DNA from: Promethearchaeota archaeon
Lineage (GTDB): Archaea > Asgardarchaeota > Lokiarchaeia > Sigynarchaeales > SOKP01
Length of the DNA: 5,955 nucleotides
Assembly: GCA_019894655.1 (NCBI GenBank)
Contig: JAGXNZ010000325.1
Coordinates: forward strand, 1-5,955
Direction: 5' to 3'
The notes under the pieces were generated by a model. That model worked only from the letters and a program-made list of their open reading frames with translations, was not told the DNA's origin and ran no database searches. The translations under genes were made by a program, and so were the position numbers. The number at the start of each line of letters is the position of its first letter. The stretch's first letter is position 1. Shown in pieces: positions 1 through 5,273 of this stretch.

Positions 1-237
1 ATTTAAATCCCCCTTTAACTAAATTAATGAAAAAATCTTAATCATTCTACATGATTGTTATTATTTTTAAATACATCTATAAAAACTAAACTAGAAAGAA
101 TGAAAATGAGTATAAAAAATATTTTTAGCACTATTAAATTACAAAACTCATCAATTTTCCTTAAAAATAAATTTATTAACAATTAACCTATTAATTTAAC
201 AAAATTGATGTATTGGTTCTGAGAAATATTTTTTTCG

Positions 238-387
238 ATGGAATTAAAATACACAGACATTAAGAACTCTTCAAAAATCTATTCTCGAAAAGGCTATTAC
301 CATTGGAAAGGGTTGAAAGCAAAAAATTGCATGTTTGTGAAAAATGTGGTAATATTATGGCCAACAGGGTGCTTAAAAGAGATTTAG
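238..387 (+). CDS. Possible small ORF, upstream frame of the zinc-ribbon locus
   Basis: A 49-codon ATG frame starting MELKYTDIKNSSKIYSRKGY and stopping at TAG 385-387. I do not recognise a family with confidence. The first 30 codons look coding (varied codons such as TAC, GAC, AAC, GGC) and the run SKIYSRKGYYHWKG loosely recalls the segment before SWIM zinc fingers. The last 19 codons look arbitrary. The zinc-ribbon frame that overlaps it (303-458) is in the -1 frame, and the two can be joined at the heptamer 321-327 into one 73-residue protein. Three readings are possible: one gene split by an indel, programmed -1 frameshifting, or chance. No Shine-Dalgarno sequence is seen; upstream is AT-rich. 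Confidence 0.25.
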   Translation: MELKYTDIKNSSKIYSRKGYYHWKGLKAKNCMFVKNVVILWPTGCLKEI

Positions 388-458
388 ATAATAAATCAGT
401 TCATTTAGAAAGAATTCTACAATGTATTGTATGTAGACATTGGATTCCCGTAAGATAA
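303..458 (+). CDS. Small zinc-ribbon protein (CxxC-x25-CxxC)
   Basis: From a TTG start at 303 this frame encodes 51 residues with two CxxC knuckles, HVCEKCGN and QCIVCRHW, separated by 25 residues. This is the layout of a compact zinc ribbon binding one zinc ion, typical of small nucleic-acid or protein-interaction domains. The function is unknown. The frame is open from just after a stop near 261-263 and has no ATG before the first knuckle, so either TTG 303 (preceded by a weak AAAAGG at 289-293) or a frameshift from the ATG frame beginning at 238 supplies the N terminus. It ends in WIPVR before TAA. A T-rich tract follows directly. The gene is too short for most gene finders; the cysteine pattern is the main support. 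Confidence 0.45.
   Translation: MERVESKKLHVCEKCGNIMANRVLKRDLDNKSVHLERILQCIVCRHWIPVR
321..327 (+). other. Candidate -1 slippery heptamer A-AAA-AAT
   Basis: Read in the frame of the ATG at 238, the bases are (GC)A AAA AAT, which fits the X-XXY-YYZ rule for -1 slippage. After a -1 step the next codon is TTG at 327-329, which is in the zinc-ribbon frame and leads directly into LHVCEKCG. The fused product would be 73 residues. A six-A run is also a common place for sequencing or assembly indels, which is a simple alternative. Confidence 0.25.
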
Positions 459-473
459 TTCTCTTTTTATTTT
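459..473 (+). terminator. T-rich tract, possible archaeal terminator
   Basis: The stop of the zinc-ribbon frame at 456-458 is followed at once by TTCTCTTTTTATTTT. Archaeal RNA polymerase commonly ends transcripts on U-rich tracts without a hairpin. The surrounding DNA is AT-rich, so this is suggestive only. Confidence 0.3.
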
Positions 474-520
474 AAAAATTCAGATAATAAATAATTTCTT
501 CTTATTTTTTCTTGAAAAGT

Positions 521-558
521 TTCCTCTTTATCATTATCGATATCAATCCAAAGAGGAA
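521..558. repeat. Perfect 9-bp inverted repeat, 20-nt loop
   Basis: TTCCTCTTT (521-529) is exactly complementary to AAAGAGGAA (550-558), extendable by one G-U pair on the plus strand. The 20-nt loop contains the self-complementary TATCGATA at 535-542. It could be a terminator stem for transcription from either side or part of a structured RNA with the hairpins at 580-594 and 609-728. It lies in the gene-free stretch 459-808. Confidence 0.4.
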
Positions 559-579
559 GAATCCAATTTTGCTTTGACA

Positions 580-594
580 ATCGCATGAAGCGAT
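580..594. repeat. Small hairpin ATCGC-ATGAA-GCGAT
   Basis: A 5-bp perfect stem with a 5-nt loop, followed on the plus strand by AACATAG. It is short and would be unremarkable alone. It is noted because it lies between two larger stems (521-558 and 609-728) in an otherwise gene-free stretch and may be part of the same structured transcript. Confidence 0.25.
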
Positions 595-608
595 AACATA
601 GAAGAGAA

Positions 609-728
609 AAGAAGGGAAAGACATATTTGAGCAAAAAGTATTTAACAGGGAGAGAATTAAACTCAGTGAGCTTAATAGAGGGCGAAATCCAATGTTAGCT
701 CAAATTATCTTGTTAAATTTCCCTTCTT
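609..728 (-). ncRNA. Candidate 120-nt structured RNA (nested stems); MITE possible
   Basis: Nested complementary arms close a rod: AAGAAGGGAAA 609-619 with TTTCCCTTCTT 718-728 (11 bp), ATTTGAGC 625-632 with GCTCAAAT 698-705 (8 bp), TAACA 643-647 with TGTTA 693-697 (5 bp), and an apical hairpin 656-664/668-676 with a 3-nt loop. On the minus strand the apical stem is a continuous 9 bp with one G-U pair, whereas on the plus strand it has an A-C mismatch. On the minus strand, TTTTAAAA at 750-757 lies about 26 nt before 728, the archaeal TATA spacing. The closing stem then runs into a pyrimidine tract (TTCTCTTC), as a terminator would. I recognise no known RNA family (no SRP, RNase P, box C/D or tRNA signature). 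A short terminal-inverted-repeat element is the main alternative; I see no clear target duplication. Strand choice is an inference. Confidence 0.4.
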
Positions 729-749
729 AATAATAAATAGAATCAGGTA

Positions 750-757
750 TTTTAAAA
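750..757 (-). promoter_or_regulatory. TATA-like box for the 609-728 element
   Basis: TTTTAAAA centred at about 753.5. On the minus strand a start about 26 nt downstream falls at 727-728, the first base of the nested stem structure. No convincing BRE is seen on its upstream side, and TTTTAAAA is common in DNA this rich in A+T. Confidence 0.3.
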
Positions 758-774
758 TAATTGCATTATATATT

Positions 775-793
775 AAAAGTGTACGCCACTTTT
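775..793 (-). terminator. Hairpin after the MBL-fold gene
   Basis: AAAAGTG (775-781) pairs perfectly with CACTTTT (787-793) around the loop TACGC. On the minus strand it begins 15 nt after the TGA of the MBL-fold gene, and its own 3' arm ends in TTTT, giving a terminator-like stem with U-rich flank. The plus-strand reading also ends in a T run, so it could work in both directions. Confidence 0.45.
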
Positions 794-808
794 TATCAGT
801 AAAGAATT

Positions 809-1609
809 TCATAAAAAATCCGAAATTTTAATTTTAGAACCGTCTTCGGCAGCAACTATTATTTTAATATTAGTCTCTTCTCTTAATTTTGCGATTTGGC
901 TTGGTATATAATTTTTTGGAGAAAAAGGGCTGTCCATATAGCTTCCAAAATGAGTTATGAGCAGACCTTTTAGCGGAGGAGTAATTTTATTTAAATAAGG
1001 GATAACCTCATCGGTGCAAACATGCCGTCGACATTGGATAGAGTCAGGTCTCAATAAATTTAACACCAATATATCCACATCAGAAAATTGCTCCGAAAAT
1101 CCGTCAAAAACTTTTGTATCGCTAGAAAATGCGATCGAATAATCCTTTAGTTTGAATATAACTCCAAAACCCTTAACTTTAGAGTGGACCGTTTTCGTAC
1201 CAAATATTTCAACTCCTTTAAAATCAGCTTTATCGCCCCGTTTAAAGAGAGTTATCATTTCTAGCATATCTTGGTGGTATTTTGGTACAAAAGATAAAAC
1301 TTCTTCGGTTGTAATTAATGTTCCTTTTTTAAAATAATTATAATTTCTATCGTGAAGTTGTTCTCTCGATGCTTCAATAACCGCGCATAGGTCGTTAAAA
1401 TGATCAATATGCATGTGAGTAACAATAAAAAGCTCTGTTTTCGTAGGGTCTTCTTTGTATTGATTGATTCGAACTATAGCACCTGGTCCAGGATCTATGT
1501 GAACTTGAGTTCCGTTAAATTTATAAAGAATGCCCCCTGTAGCCCTGTATTGTGTTCTAATATGATGTCGTCCACCACCAGAACCGAGTATAACTAATTC
1601 GTCATTCAT
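809..1609 (-). CDS. MBL-fold metallohydrolase (RNase Z / PhnP-like group)
   Basis: 266 residues, a single metallo-beta-lactamase domain and probably soluble. The signature is intact: THMHIDH at residues 64-70 gives H65, H67, D69 and H70 of the HxHxDH motif. H142 (VHSKVKGFG), D164 (FSSDT) and H220 (ITHFG) complete the usual two-metal site. N-terminal LGSGGG (8-13) followed by GGILYKFNGTQVHIDPGPG resembles the opening of RNase Z, PhnP and related phosphodiesterases. It lacks the length and exosite of a canonical RNase Z, so substrate is not assigned; a phosphodiester or nucleotide substrate is a reasonable guess. A second His region, RRHVCTDEV (194-202), is near the active site by family analogy. 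The ATG at 1609 is 42 nt after the GTPase stop with no Shine-Dalgarno sequence, which suggests co-transcription or a leaderless start. Confidence 0.9.
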   Translation of the reverse strand: MNDELVILGSGGGRHHIRTQYRATGGILYKFNGTQVHIDPGPGAIVRINQYKEDPTKTELFIVTHMHIDHFNDLCAVIEASREQLHDRNYNYFKKGTLITTEEVLSFVPKYHQDMLEMITLFKRGDKADFKGVEIFGTKTVHSKVKGFGVIFKLKDYSIAFSSDTKVFDGFSEQFSDVDILVLNLLRPDSIQCRRHVCTDEVIPYLNKITPPLKGLLITHFGSYMDSPFSPKNYIPSQIAKLREETNIKIIVAAEDGSKIKISDFL

Positions 1610-1651
1610 AGTTCAGTTCAAAAGTAAAACGTGAGTAAATTATCTTTAATT

Positions 1652-2173
1652 CTAATATTTTTTATTTTTCATCAATTCTTGGACCATTACATCAAAAACT
1701 TTTTCGATATTAATTCCCGTTTTCGAAGAAGTCTTTAAATAGTCAAGCATATTAAACGTGTTCTTTATACTATTTGCTGATTCATCATCAACAGCGATAA
1801 ATTCCTCCAGATCAAGTTTTGTTCCTACAAGTATAATCGGAAGATCAAAATCGTGCATTCTAACTATATTTACCCAATTCAAAAGATGATCTATTTTGGG
1901 CAAACGTGTGAGATCAAAAAGTAAAAGTGCTCCTTTTGCTCCCATAATAAAGCTTTCTAATAAGTGCCGAAAGCGTTCTTGACCTCCTAAATCCCAAATT
2001 TGAAGCGTACAAGTCCCAATATTTTCATAAATAACTTGTTTAATGAAGAAATCGACTCCAACAGTAGCTATACTAGACTCGTCGAAGGTACCATCTACAA
2101 ATTTTCTGAGTAGCGTGGTTTTACCTACTGCGCCATTACCACCTACGAGTATCTTGAAAACGAAGTTCCTCAT
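1652..2173 (-). CDS. Ras/Rab-like small GTPase
   Basis: 173 residues, the size of a minimal Ras-superfamily G domain. Visible motifs: G1 GGNGAVGKT at 11-19 (K18, T19), G2 threonine T37 in SSIATVGVDFF, G3 WDLGGQERF at 60-68 with D61, G64 and catalytic-position Q65, G4 TKLD at 118-121 (T for the usual N), and G5 TSSKTG at 148-153. WDxxGQERF and the effector region are Rab-like. The tail ends MKNKKY with no cysteine motif for prenylation and no membrane segment, so any membrane contact must be indirect. It should bind GTP and hydrolyse it as a switch; the partner is unknown. Such Rab-like GTPases are greatly expanded in Asgard archaea. It lies 95 nt after the methyltransferase and 42 nt before the MBL-fold gene on the same strand. 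Confidence 0.95.
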   Translation of the reverse strand: MRNFVFKILVGGNGAVGKTTLLRKFVDGTFDESSIATVGVDFFIKQVIYENIGTCTLQIWDLGGQERFRHLLESFIMGAKGALLLFDLTRLPKIDHLLNWVNIVRMHDFDLPIILVGTKLDLEEFIAVDDESANSIKNTFNMLDYLKTSSKTGINIEKVFDVMVQELMKNKKY

Positions 2174-2185
2174 TTTGTATCGTGT

Positions 2186-2200
2186 AATTTAAAAATTAAT
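2186..2200 (-). promoter_or_regulatory. Possible TATA region before the GTPase gene
   Basis: On the minus strand ATTAATTTTTAAATT lies 13-27 nt before the GTPase ATG. Its upstream half is at about the right distance for a leaderless transcript beginning near the ATG, while its best TATA match (TTTTTAAAT) is a little too close. A second AT-rich block at 2236-2258 could serve instead with a leader of about 50 nt. A promoter here would make the GTPase and MBL genes a unit separate from the methyltransferase. Confidence 0.25.
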
Positions 2201-2268
2201 CCACAACCTAATTATTAGTAATAATACAAATCAGCACTTTTATTTTATTATATTATATCAATATTTAG

Positions 2269-4494
2269 TTAAGTTTTCAAATCATTAGTTAAAATTTCAT
2301 CGATTTCATTCAAAATCGGTGCTAATTCCTTACTAAGAATTGATTGGATTTTATTTTTTGATATAGTAAGGTTGTCTATTCTTTTTAATTCGAGCGTAGA
2401 GGATTCAGATATTTTATGTGCCTTCTTAGCAAATTCAGCAAGTTTTCTATGATTTTTGTTGTTCTCATCATAAATTTTTATCGGGATTTCAAACGGGATT
2501 TTGAATATATGCCTTGAACTCTTCTTTATCTGAACTTGTTTTGTCATTAAAGGTGAATTTAGAATTGCAGATAAGTAATACGCTTCGTTTATATCATTGG
2601 TTGAATAAAAGCTTAAATCTCCTGTAATAAGGAAATCTCCTTGAACGACTGCGGAGTTAATAACTGATCCAGAATTATTATAAACTACTTTTATTTTAGA
2701 CATTTGACGAGTATTTATTAATTTAGACCATCGATTTAGGTTATCCATTAATGATTCGTTCATTGTCGAATCCTTTTTATTATTTAAATAAATCTTATTA
2801 ATTTTGTCGTAAAATTTTTTAGCATGTGCTTTCAATGAATGATAATCAAAGCTTAAATCTTCCTTTTTTAAGGGTAAGAAGACAAAATAGAAGCCATACA
2901 CATAAAACTTTACCAATTCAGTACTCTTTATTACTTTAAACATATAGTCCTTCTCAATTATCTCGTCAGAGAATTCAATTTTATCCCAAGGTTCTTTAGC
3001 TCTCTTGAAAATTCTCTGATCAGGGTTTATTATTATGAGAGAATCATTTCGAGTACGTTTTTTAAAGAAAATTAAATTTCTTGGATTTAAATCTGCTCCC
3101 TTATGGAATAACTTTTTGTATTCACTTGTTTTAATTGGGATAAGTTGTTGCTGTTGTTCGGTAGTGATAAGTTTATTTGTATAATGCTTATTTCCTTTAG
3201 TTTCAGTACTATAAGGAACTAATTCTTCAGTTTTTTCTAGGGTCATATCTAAAATATCGTAGTAATTTAATTTTTTACTGTTTGGATTTACTGAAAAGAG
3301 AAAAGAAGGTATTTTTAAATTATCTATTACCCGATCTTCTGCGAATTTCTGAGCGTAAATGCATATAAAATCTATATTAAATATATTAGTAATTTGTTTT
3401 GTAAATTTCCACAGTTTTATATTATGGAATCCACGAAAATTACGAAATCGGGCTGCGTGAGATCCGTTTATAACGCCTTTAGTAATAACAAAAAAAATTA
3501 TTGCGTTGTCTTTCAAAAGCGATACTTTAGCGTTATAGAAAAAGAGCGAGGCAATCTCAATATTTAATACGTTTTTAGGGAGTGGCTTTATTTCAAGGTC
3601 TTCAGCCAAAATTTTTATTTTTTCTTGATAATTCCGGCTTTCTACATCCCTCAAAGTAAACCAAGGAGGATTACCTATCACTAAATCAAATTTTTCTTTA
3701 ATTTCTGTTTTATTCTGAAATAGGCTGTCAGTAGTTACAAAATTAGAATTAAGATAATGAAAATCCTCCTTTAGCAAATATAATAGGTTTAATTTTGTTA
3801 GATAGATCGATATTGGGTTTATATCATAACCGTATAATTTTCCTATAGCTTCCATTCTTTCTTTTTTAGTGTAACTCGAACTTAAAATTATTTTAATTAT
3901 TTCAATAATAAAATTTCCTGAGCCACAGCATGGATCAATGACTTTTTCACCTAAAACATAAGATTCCTCCACCATTTTTTTTACGATAAATGGAGGCGTA
4001 TAAAATTCTCCAGATTTATGTCTGGTAGAAGCATGTATAAAATTTTGAACAATGTCGTCAAAAAAGTATTCAGGTTGGGTATCAATTAAGTTCACTCTCT
4101 CTATAGCATAAACGATAAGTTGATCGAATTTTTCTGTTTCTAATTCCTTGAGTCCAGTTATAATAGGAGAAAAAAATCGCACTTCGATATCGCTCTTAAG
4201 GGTAAACATGTCTTTAACTTTTCTTGGGATTGATTTAAGAAAGTCAGGAGTAATATTATTTTGATTCGAATTTAGTTCTTGATTAAACACGAATTTAACG
4301 ATAAAGAGTTGAGAGATTAAGTATACTAGCGAATAAGTAATAAATAACTCAAAATTCGTATATGTTTTTCCAAAGATCTTCACGTAGTAAGCATACCATT
4401 CTTTATAGTTTTCAGATTCTTGAATATCTGTGCGTAATAGAAATTCTTTAATTAGATGTAATTCCCCCTTAGAGTTCGATGCATCAAATTTCAT
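2269..4494 (-). CDS. N6-adenine DNA methyltransferase, type IIG-like, no nuclease seen
   Basis: 741 residues. The order of motifs is that of a gamma-class adenine-N6 methyltransferase: motif X GEFYTP at 162-167, SAM-binding motif I DPCCGSGNF at 187-195, acidic residue D224 in YGYDINP, and catalytic motif IV NPPW at 275-278. The enzyme should transfer a methyl group from S-adenosylmethionine to adenine in DNA. Residues from about 390 to 690 form the likely target-recognition part, with GADLNPRNLIFF (466-477) and an AYYLSAILNSPL stretch (638-649) like the TaqI/Eco57I C-terminal region. The N-terminal 160 residues are helical with a hydrophobic patch (48-70) and show no clear PD-(D/E)xK nuclease motif, and the protein is shorter than most fused type IIG enzymes. 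No restriction gene is present nearby. The start is the ATG 12 nt beyond a 16-bp palindrome; no Shine-Dalgarno sequence is seen. The recognition sequence cannot be read from the protein. Confidence 0.93.
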   Translation of the reverse strand: MKFDASNSKGELHLIKEFLLRTDIQESENYKEWYAYYVKIFGKTYTNFELFITYSLVYLISQLFIVKFVFNQELNSNQNNITPDFLKSIPRKVKDMFTLKSDIEVRFFSPIITGLKELETEKFDQLIVYAIERVNLIDTQPEYFFDDIVQNFIHASTRHKSGEFYTPPFIVKKMVEESYVLGEKVIDPCCGSGNFIIEIIKIILSSSYTKKERMEAIGKLYGYDINPISIYLTKLNLLYLLKEDFHYLNSNFVTTDSLFQNKTEIKEKFDLVIGNPPWFTLRDVESRNYQEKIKILAEDLEIKPLPKNVLNIEIASLFFYNAKVSLLKDNAIIFFVITKGVINGSHAARFRNFRGFHNIKLWKFTKQITNIFNIDFICIYAQKFAEDRVIDNLKIPSFLFSVNPNSKKLNYYDILDMTLEKTEELVPYSTETKGNKHYTNKLITTEQQQQLIPIKTSEYKKLFHKGADLNPRNLIFFKKRTRNDSLIIINPDQRIFKRAKEPWDKIEFSDEIIEKDYMFKVIKSTELVKFYVYGFYFVFLPLKKEDLSFDYHSLKAHAKKFYDKINKIYLNNKKDSTMNESLMDNLNRWSKLINTRQMSKIKVVYNNSGSVINSAVVQGDFLITGDLSFYSTNDINEAYYLSAILNSPLMTKQVQIKKSSRHIFKIPFEIPIKIYDENNKNHRKLAEFAKKAHKISESSTLELKRIDNLTISKNKIQSILSKELAPILNEIDEILTNDLKT

Positions 4495-4506
4495 GAGGAT
4501 CTAAGA

Positions 4507-4522
4507 ACCCAGAGCTCTGGGT
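4507..4522. promoter_or_regulatory. Perfect 16-bp palindrome ACCCAGAGCTCTGGGT
   Basis: Every base pairs with its mirror, and 10 of 16 bases are G or C in a very AT-rich surround. It ends 12 nt before the methyltransferase ATG. As DNA it looks like an operator for a dimeric regulator; as RNA it would fold into a 6-bp stem with loop AGCT in the leader just ahead of the start codon. On the plus strand it is followed by T-rich DNA, but no plus-strand gene ends here, so terminator use is less likely. Confidence 0.6.
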
Positions 4523-4565
4523 CAATTTTTGATTAGTTTTTTCTTCTTTCATAGAATAAACAATG

Positions 4566-4587
4566 AATTAATATTAAAATATTAATT
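4566..4587. promoter_or_regulatory. AT-only 10-bp inverted repeat in divergent promoter region
   Basis: AATTAATATT (4566-4575) and AATATTAATT (4578-4587) are perfect inverted arms around AA. The block lies near the middle of the 148-nt divergent gap, 62 bp centre to centre from the GC-rich palindrome. It could contain the minus-strand TATA box for the methyltransferase (start near 4550, leader of about 55 nt) or be a binding site. Composition alone makes AT palindromes fairly frequent here. Confidence 0.35.
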
Positions 4588-4613
4588 TAACTCACCACCA
4601 TATTAAATCAACA

Positions 4614-4626
4614 TTTTTTTATAAAA
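4614..4626 (+). promoter_or_regulatory. TATA-like box before the YkgJ-type gene
   Basis: TTTTTTTATAAAA, with TTTATAAA at 4618-4625, is a good archaeal TATA match. Its centre is about 21 nt before the TTG at 4643. The usual distance to the transcription start (about 26 nt) would put the start at or just inside the codon, so a leaderless transcript is plausible but the spacing is slightly tight. Confidence 0.4.
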
Positions 4627-4642
4627 CGAATTTAGAGTTAAG

Positions 4643-5236
4643 TTGACATCCTTAGATATAAAAATATCAAAAACTCTTGAGAATGGCATTGAATTCTCAT
4701 GTCAAATGTGTGGCGACTGCTGCAGAGGGTTCGACGAAGGAGAGGTGTACTTATATCAGGACGATATTGATCGCTTAACAAACTTCTTAAACATCTCCAG
4801 TAAATCAGAACTAAAGAAGTTTGCAAAAAAATATCTTAAAATCATCGACGATACATTTTTTTGGAAGGAATCTGGAGAAGAAAAAGGAATAACCTATGAA
4901 TTCAAAACTTTGGGTTTTAACTTTACGGGAAACGACGAACATTGCCATTTTTTGAAGGATAATAAGTGTTCTGTGCACGAGAATAGACCTTTTCAATGCA
5001 ACTGCTTTCCCTTTTGGCAGATGTTAGTTTCTAGTAGAAAAATTTTTATAAATTATACTAAAAAATGTCCCGGATTAAAGGTATTAAAGGGAAAACACTA
5101 CTCAAAAGAAGAAATCGTAGATTGGGCTATAAGAGAATACGAAATGGAGAAAAAATATTTTTTTGAAATGAAACGAAACGATTTTAACATCTTCAAAGTG
5201 TATCCTTTCTTATCAAAAGAAATGCTATGCGAATAA
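4643..5236 (+). CDS. YkgJ-type cysteine-cluster (CxxCxxCC) protein
   Basis: 197 residues. Near the N terminus FSCQMCGDCCRG gives C20, C23, C26 and C27, the CxxCxxCC signature of the YkgJ/UPF0153 family, thought to chelate zinc or an iron-sulfur cluster. The second half of the metal site follows: CHFLKDNKCSVHENRPFQC (101-119), then C121 in NCFPFW, and C142 in KKCPGL, all as in the family. The biochemical role is not established; members are presumed metal-binding, soluble proteins. The frame opens at 4625 and TTG 4643 is its only usual start before the cysteines; the first ATG lies inside the cluster (QMC) and would remove C20. It is divergent from the methyltransferase and followed after 37 nt by the isochorismatase-like gene on the same strand. 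Confidence 0.88.
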   Translation: MTSLDIKISKTLENGIEFSCQMCGDCCRGFDEGEVYLYQDDIDRLTNFLNISSKSELKKFAKKYLKIIDDTFFWKESGEEKGITYEFKTLGFNFTGNDEHCHFLKDNKCSVHENRPFQCNCFPFWQMLVSSRKIFINYTKKCPGLKVLKGKHYSKEEIVDWAIREYEMEKKYFFEMKRNDFNIFKVYPFLSKEMLCE

Positions 5237-5238
5237 AG

Positions 5239-5245
5239 TTTAAAT
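5239..5245 (+). promoter_or_regulatory. TATA-like box before the isochorismatase-like gene
   Basis: TTTAAAT begins 3 nt after the YkgJ-type stop, centred about 32 nt before the ATG at 5274. A start 26 nt downstream would leave a leader of only about six bases. This suggests the hydrolase may have its own promoter even though the 37-nt gap would permit read-through. Confidence 0.35.
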
Positions 5246-5273
5246 CAGATGGGATTAAAATAAGATTAATTCC

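Noticed and set aside
40..56. Small inverted repeat AATCAT-TCTAC-ATGATT
   Set aside because: Six AT-rich base pairs are expected by chance at this composition, and no gene end is nearby to give it a role.
100..186. Plus-strand 28-codon ATG frame (begins MKMSIKNIFSTIKL)
   Set aside because: Low-complexity composition expected of AT-rich DNA, no motif and no clear expression signal.
467..586. Minus-strand ATG frame of 39 codons (begins MRLSKQNWILPLWIDI), open back to about 694 without an ATG
   Set aside because: It is unusually long for random AT-rich DNA, but I see no family motif or ribosome site, and it runs through the hairpins at 521-594. A search for homologues would decide.
602..730. 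Plus-strand reading of 42 codons (includes FNRERIKLSELNRGR) ending at a TAA
   Set aside because: It looks protein-like but has no usable start codon, follows a TAG directly, and coincides with the nested stem. It could be a remnant of a decayed gene; support is too weak to annotate.
521..730. Known structured RNAs (RNase P, SRP RNA, box C/D or H/ACA guide, hammerhead ribozyme, tRNA)
   Set aside because: The conserved core sequences of these RNAs are missing. GAGGAAGAATCC at 553-564 only faintly resembles an RNase P core segment, with no matching partner. An ACA follows the 580-594 hairpin, but the stem is too short for an H/ACA guide.
1152..1597. Two plus-strand open frames of 61 and 65 codons inside the MBL-fold gene
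   Set aside because: They are antisense to a gene with an intact metal-binding signature and show no motifs of their own.
4638..4996. Two minus-strand open frames of about 60 codons over the YkgJ-type gene
   Set aside because: Antisense shadows of a gene with a complete conserved cysteine pattern.
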